Positions 60,801-64,000 of a stretch of 64,000 bases of DNA are shown here, one piece after another. Where the stretch lies: NCBI RefSeq assembly GCF_932526225.1, contig NC_064036.1, forward strand, positions 16,262,453 through 16,326,452, read 5' to 3'. The DNA comes from Nematostella vectensis. Taxonomy: Eukaryota; Cnidaria; Anthozoa; Actiniaria; Edwardsiidae. Every line of letters starts with the position of its first letter. Position 1 is the stretch's first letter. The position numbers and the translations under genes are program-made. The notes under the pieces were generated by a model. The model was not told the DNA's origin, did no database searches, and saw only the letters and a list, made by a program, of their open reading frames with translations.

Positions 60801-61545
60801 AGACTTGGCTGCAGAGGCTCCGAGGTTTGTGCTGTTCGACGGTTCAGTTGAAGACAGACAGAAACTTACATTGAAATGAAACTGTCTCGCTAATGTCACG
60901 CACGAGACTGTAGCTCATGTTACACGAGTAGTGCACTTTTTTATCTCTAAAATCTCGACATCTATGAAATAAATAAATTACTAGATGGAAAATGCTTGTA
61001 CGATTTTTATGCACTCGTTCATGCGTTGGGACTGAAGCCATTCAAGTGCAATGAAAAAATATCGTTCGTCCAATCAGAACCGCGACTGACTTTTCTTTAC
61101 GGTGAAAAAACATCAAAAATCGTTCGCGCCTCTGATTTGCTGAGACCAGTGAACGAACGAAAATTTACTGAATATGCTTCAGTGAATATTTCTCCGTATG
61201 TATATAATAAAAGTACATCCTTACTTATCTCTCACGTTGTCTCTTCCACCGCCTTTGTATTCTGAATGCCTGTGACTGCATATGAGTACATTCTTAAGAA
61301 GAGCCTGTTGTCTCTAGCCCCACTGCCCCGTACTATATTAGCGTAACCTTACAAAATCGTTACAAAATTCTTATCTAGCCCCGCCCTCGTATGCCGAGAG
61401 CGTGTTCGGCGGGGCCTCGATCAGAGATGACGGCGACCACCAAGATGGAGCAATGGGCGACATGAACTTCACTCCGTGTTATCCGTTTGTCAACAACTAC
61501 CAGCCACCGCCACCAACAAACCAGGACTGGCCAGCCAGTAAATAG
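54821..61545 (+). CDS. arrestin-domain-containing protein (ARRDC, alpha-arrestin)
   Basis: Six exons: 54821-55073, 56495-56721, 57212-57419, 58138-58295, 58875-59073 and 61379-61545 (403 residues). The arrestin N-domain spans exons 1-2: YPGEVLNGSVYLKL, IRLEFHGEANVRW, PPGEYSYPFSFIIP and VRYWLKAIIDRPW. The C-domain follows: LSLVGHTDRGGYCPGE, YINNRTSTNLPGI, then IQVTYELEVEVDVSG and KFPIVLGSVPY. The tail is proline-rich and has a PPxY motif (PPPSYAESVFG) in the last exon. Alpha-arrestins act as adaptors that recruit NEDD4-type ubiquitin ligases through PPxY to membrane proteins for endocytic sorting. Closest in style to ARRDC2/3/4, exact orthology unproven. Intron 2 contains a partial copy of exon 2; intron 5 is rich in tandem repeats. 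Confidence 0.9.
57099..57179 (+). repeat. partial duplicate of ARRDC exon 2 and its donor
   Basis: About 80 bp identical or nearly so to 56675-56757, covering the last 47 bases of exon 2 (SMIEFVDINTVMLM) and the start of intron 2. The donor is changed from gtaagt to gtagtt. It lies 32 bp before exon 3, so it is intronic. Confidence 0.85.
59371..59730 (+). repeat. 71 bp tandem repeat in ARRDC intron 5
   Basis: Three 71 bp units start at 59371, 59442 and 59513 (tctcctgcattgtctccatc start, ttatatcttgtgtacat inside) with few differences. A fourth unit from 59584 is broken by about 110 bp of GC-rich unrelated DNA (59601-59708) and resumes near 59713. A decayed unit appears at 61233-61280. Confidence 0.85.
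60306..60656 (+). repeat. direct repeat pair of about 100 bp
   Basis: 60318-60418 and 60564-60656 share gaaggatttctaaggac, acgaattcacacaaataaac and gctctaattcatgaaat, in the same orientation, separated by about 150 bp. Confidence 0.8.
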
Positions 61546-62769
61546 TTTCATTTTTATTTCGTCATTAGTCCGAGAGTTTTTGTCCCGCCAAGTTGCGTTA
61601 AAGTGAGAATCTCAGAAAATGTTTTTTTATAATGTTAAGCTGTAAATAGGTACTCTATGCTGCATAACTGAGAAATAGATGTTTGGCTTCAGCTAATTCG
61701 GTGACCAACTGATCAGTTGTATTGTTTATATTAAATTAGATTTAGTTTTATTTGCATTCATTACGCCCAAAGTGCAAACAGAGACACTGCTAAAATGTCA
61801 TAGCAATGTAAAACAAAAACTTTTTGTTTCATTATTTTGATTAAAACCCAACCAGCGCTTAACACTATAACTAATAATAAATCCCGTGCAAACGGCGCAT
61901 TCCAAAAACAACACCAATTTACTTCCGGAGGGCCGACTTAAACCTAACCGATAAGAGACAAAAGAATCTGTTAGAATCCGCGCTAATTATCAGCTAATTA
62001 TCCTCAAAGAAACTTCCACTAGACAAACTGCTTTTACAATTTTGAAATATGTTTTGCGTTTCCGTTAAAATTATCGGGGATTGTTACGAATTCGACCGGA
62101 AGTATACTGTTGACATTGCCGATTTAAAGTTGTATGTTGTTCAACACATAACTTCAACCATGTGTTGATTTATTTCCTTGTTTCCCAACACCCCCCACGC
62201 ATGTCTGACGGGGCTTTAGAGTGGACTTTAAACCTGGTTTCCATATAGTCGTAAGGGTCGTAACCGTCATCTAGATCCCCCCCCCTCCCCCCCTACACAC
62301 ACACACACCTCCCGCAGTGAACACACGACTCGCGGAGGTTATACGTAATGATCTTTTGTTTACGGGCCGCAGAATTCTAGAGGGTAGCCCCTGTGACTGC
62401 CGATGGTGATAGGTAATGATTTTTTGCAGACAAATGTTACGACTGTAATGACCAGGTTTACTCAAGCAATTCTTGAGTCGATTATCAATATGATATACTT
62501 TCCGTCCGAGTCATTCGAACTGTAATTTTACATTATATAGAAATTAAAAAAAAAAAACACGAATTCACACAGGAAGAGCCAGCCAGACAGGCAGCAATTA
62601 CAGGCCTGTAACGGTAACATAAAATGTAATTAAAAAATGGTATACAGTAACACCTTATTTTATATTTAATGATGTTTCTGAATAAAAACTGAGCTGTGTC
62701 ACTATATATGGTACAGATACAAATACAAAAAAGATGTATTTCAATATATTGAATAATAAAGATTGTGTG

Positions 62770-63475
62770 ATAAGAATGATATCTCTTGGTCGAGTAACAG
62801 CGATTGTTTAATACTCGTTTTTTGCCCTGGAAGTTCTTTCAACTTTTTATTATTCAATTGATTGCTATTGCTTTTTTTGATATTTCCATATCTTCCCTTC
62901 GCGCGCTTTTCACTTGTCAAAGATTGTGTGATAAGAATGATGTTTCTTTGTCGAGTAACAGCCAGGGGCGTACGCAGGATTTTAACAAGTTGCTGTCAAA
63001 GCATTCAGATGCTGAATGAGGGCATGGCCCCTCATCCCGCATCCCCGTGAAGATTTCATAGCTCCCGCTTTGGGTTTGAAATTGGCGTCAATGCGTCAGA
63101 ATATTACCCTCTGTCATCCTCGATCTAAAATAGGACTTCAGTCGTCGCTTGGCACTGAACGACATAACAATATGTTTGGAAGTCATCTATAGTCTACCAT
63201 GATTAAGAAAATTATTGTTTTTATCCTCAAAATACATATGAAACTACGTACAAAAAAAATGAGTAAACATTTGATTTTTTCCCCCTCGTTATGCAAATAA
63301 GATCGCCAATTTTTTTGCAGTCCAGTGACTCTTAAAACTAGGTCGCGTACGCCCCTGACAGCGATTGTTTTTTACCCTCTTTTTGCCCTGGAAGTTGTTT
63401 CAACTTAATTCTTCAATTGATTGCTATCGCTTTAATTGATAATTCCATATCTTCCCTTTGCGCGCTCCTAATAAT
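62770..63475 (+). repeat. tandem duplication of about 170 bp, second copy interrupted by a MITE
   Basis: The first copy (62765-62930) has aagattgtgtgataagaatg, gtcgagtaacagcgattgtt, ttttgccctggaagtt and tccatatcttccctt. The second copy starts at 62926 with the same motifs, is interrupted after gtaacagc by the 395 bp element at 62963-63357, and resumes with acagcgattgtt. Confidence 0.8.
62963..63357. mobile_element. 395 bp MITE with 13 bp perfect inverted ends
   Basis: CAGGGGCGTACGC at the left and GCGTACGCCCCTG at the right, flanked by the 5 bp duplication acagc (62958-62962 and 63358-63362). The neighbouring uninterrupted duplicate shows acagc only once, confirming the insertion boundaries. 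No coding capacity. Confidence 0.85.
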
Positions 63476-63779
63476 ATATCATAGTTAAATGATATGAAAA
63501 CCGGAATGCTAACTCTCTCTCTTCCTATATTTTTAATTCAATTTTTTTAATTTAAGGCGAATTAAACGTAAGAAGATCCATTCACAACAAGCGCGCGAAC
63601 ATTCCATTAGAACGCATTAGAATACTGAGGTAATAGGGATTCATGATGCAATCAAGCTTGCATGGTAATTACTTCTAAAGAAGGATGCCGGAGTGCGACC
63701 GGCTCAGAAGGGCACCGTAAAAGAAATGTAAAATGTGGCCATAATGTAGTCTTTTCTAGCCACTCGATCACCTAAACTT

Positions 63780-64000
63780 ATGGCAGAAGAAACACTAGAT
63801 CATGTTGAAGTCTCTTTTCAGGGCTTCTCTGCCATCGACCTCGCGGAAGCCCCGAGCACTGATGGATTCACCATTCATCCACGCTCGCGCTTGTTCCGAG
63901 CATGGGACTCTATCAGTGTGTTTCTCTGCTACCTGACATCTATTTTAGTAACGTACCAAGCTAGTTTCGACTCAAGTGTCCAAACTTTTATGGCTTTGGG
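63780..64000 (+). CDS. N-terminus of a voltage-gated-like cation channel, 3' partial
   Basis: An ATG at 63780 opens a frame that runs to the window edge without a stop (73 residues). After an acidic start come FTIHPRSRLFRAWDSIS and a hydrophobic segment VFLCYLTSILVTYQASF. The pattern I-x-P-x-S-x3-R-x-WD followed by the first helix and a YQASF/PYxxSF-like end is typical of the segment before and within S1 in EAG/CNG/HCN-type channels of the ion-transport superfamily. An alternative is that the exon begins after the AG at 63820-63821 with the same frame. Only the first helix is visible, so the subfamily is open. Confidence 0.55.
   Translation, partial: MAEETLDHVEVSFQGFSAIDLAEAPSTDGFTIHPRSRLFRAWDSISVFLCYLTSILVTYQASFDSSVQTFMAL

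Overview
The window is animal nuclear DNA: AT-rich, intron-rich, with GT-AG introns, AATAAA signals and very many transposon remnants. The gene content fits a cnidarian, most likely an anthozoan such as a sea anemone of the Nematostella type. That content is a secreted-type TLDc/TSP1 protein, an ephrin with a TSP1 repeat, DPH2, an MDR dehydrogenase and an arrestin-domain protein. The species is inferred from gene and repeat style, not proven.

Layout. 106-1526 (+): 3' part of a TLDc-TSP1-TLDc gene. 2.9-8.5 kb: a small MITE, then a TTAA-flanked repeat split by a 4.2 kb long-inverted-repeat insertion. 10.7-15.2 kb: a strikingly GC-rich island with two tail-to-tail, broken copies of an unrecognised Rep-like gene and an upstream hairpin. 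16.4-21.1 kb: a tyrosine-recombinase element with 155 bp direct repeats, a gag-like ORF and a recombinase; the place expected for reverse transcriptase is filled by about 2 kb of minisatellite. 23.8-24.0 kb: an orphan exon of an SLC12-like cotransporter (-). 25.7-28.9 kb: a 3.2 kb TTAA element with 200 bp inverted ends. 31.9-34.9 kb: a MITE and a composite inverted-repeat element holding a 44 bp minisatellite, a PHD-finger exon and a second copy of the TTAA repeat.

The right half is gene-dense: DPH2 (36392-46048, +, 16 exons), ephrin-TSP1 (47971-51632, +, 6 exons), an MDR dehydrogenase (53007-54585, -, 2 exons) and an arrestin-domain gene (54821-61545, +, 6 exons). The last two start head-to-head across 235 bp. 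A new ORF at 63780-64000 (+), running off the window, looks like the N-terminus of a voltage-gated-like cation channel. Exon lengths of the four complete genes sum to whole codon numbers (512, 316, 348 and 403 residues), which supports the splice models.

The genes form no operon and share no obvious pathway. The main interest is in the GC-rich Rep-like island, the RT-less tyrosine-recombinase element and the two unusual extracellular domain combinations.
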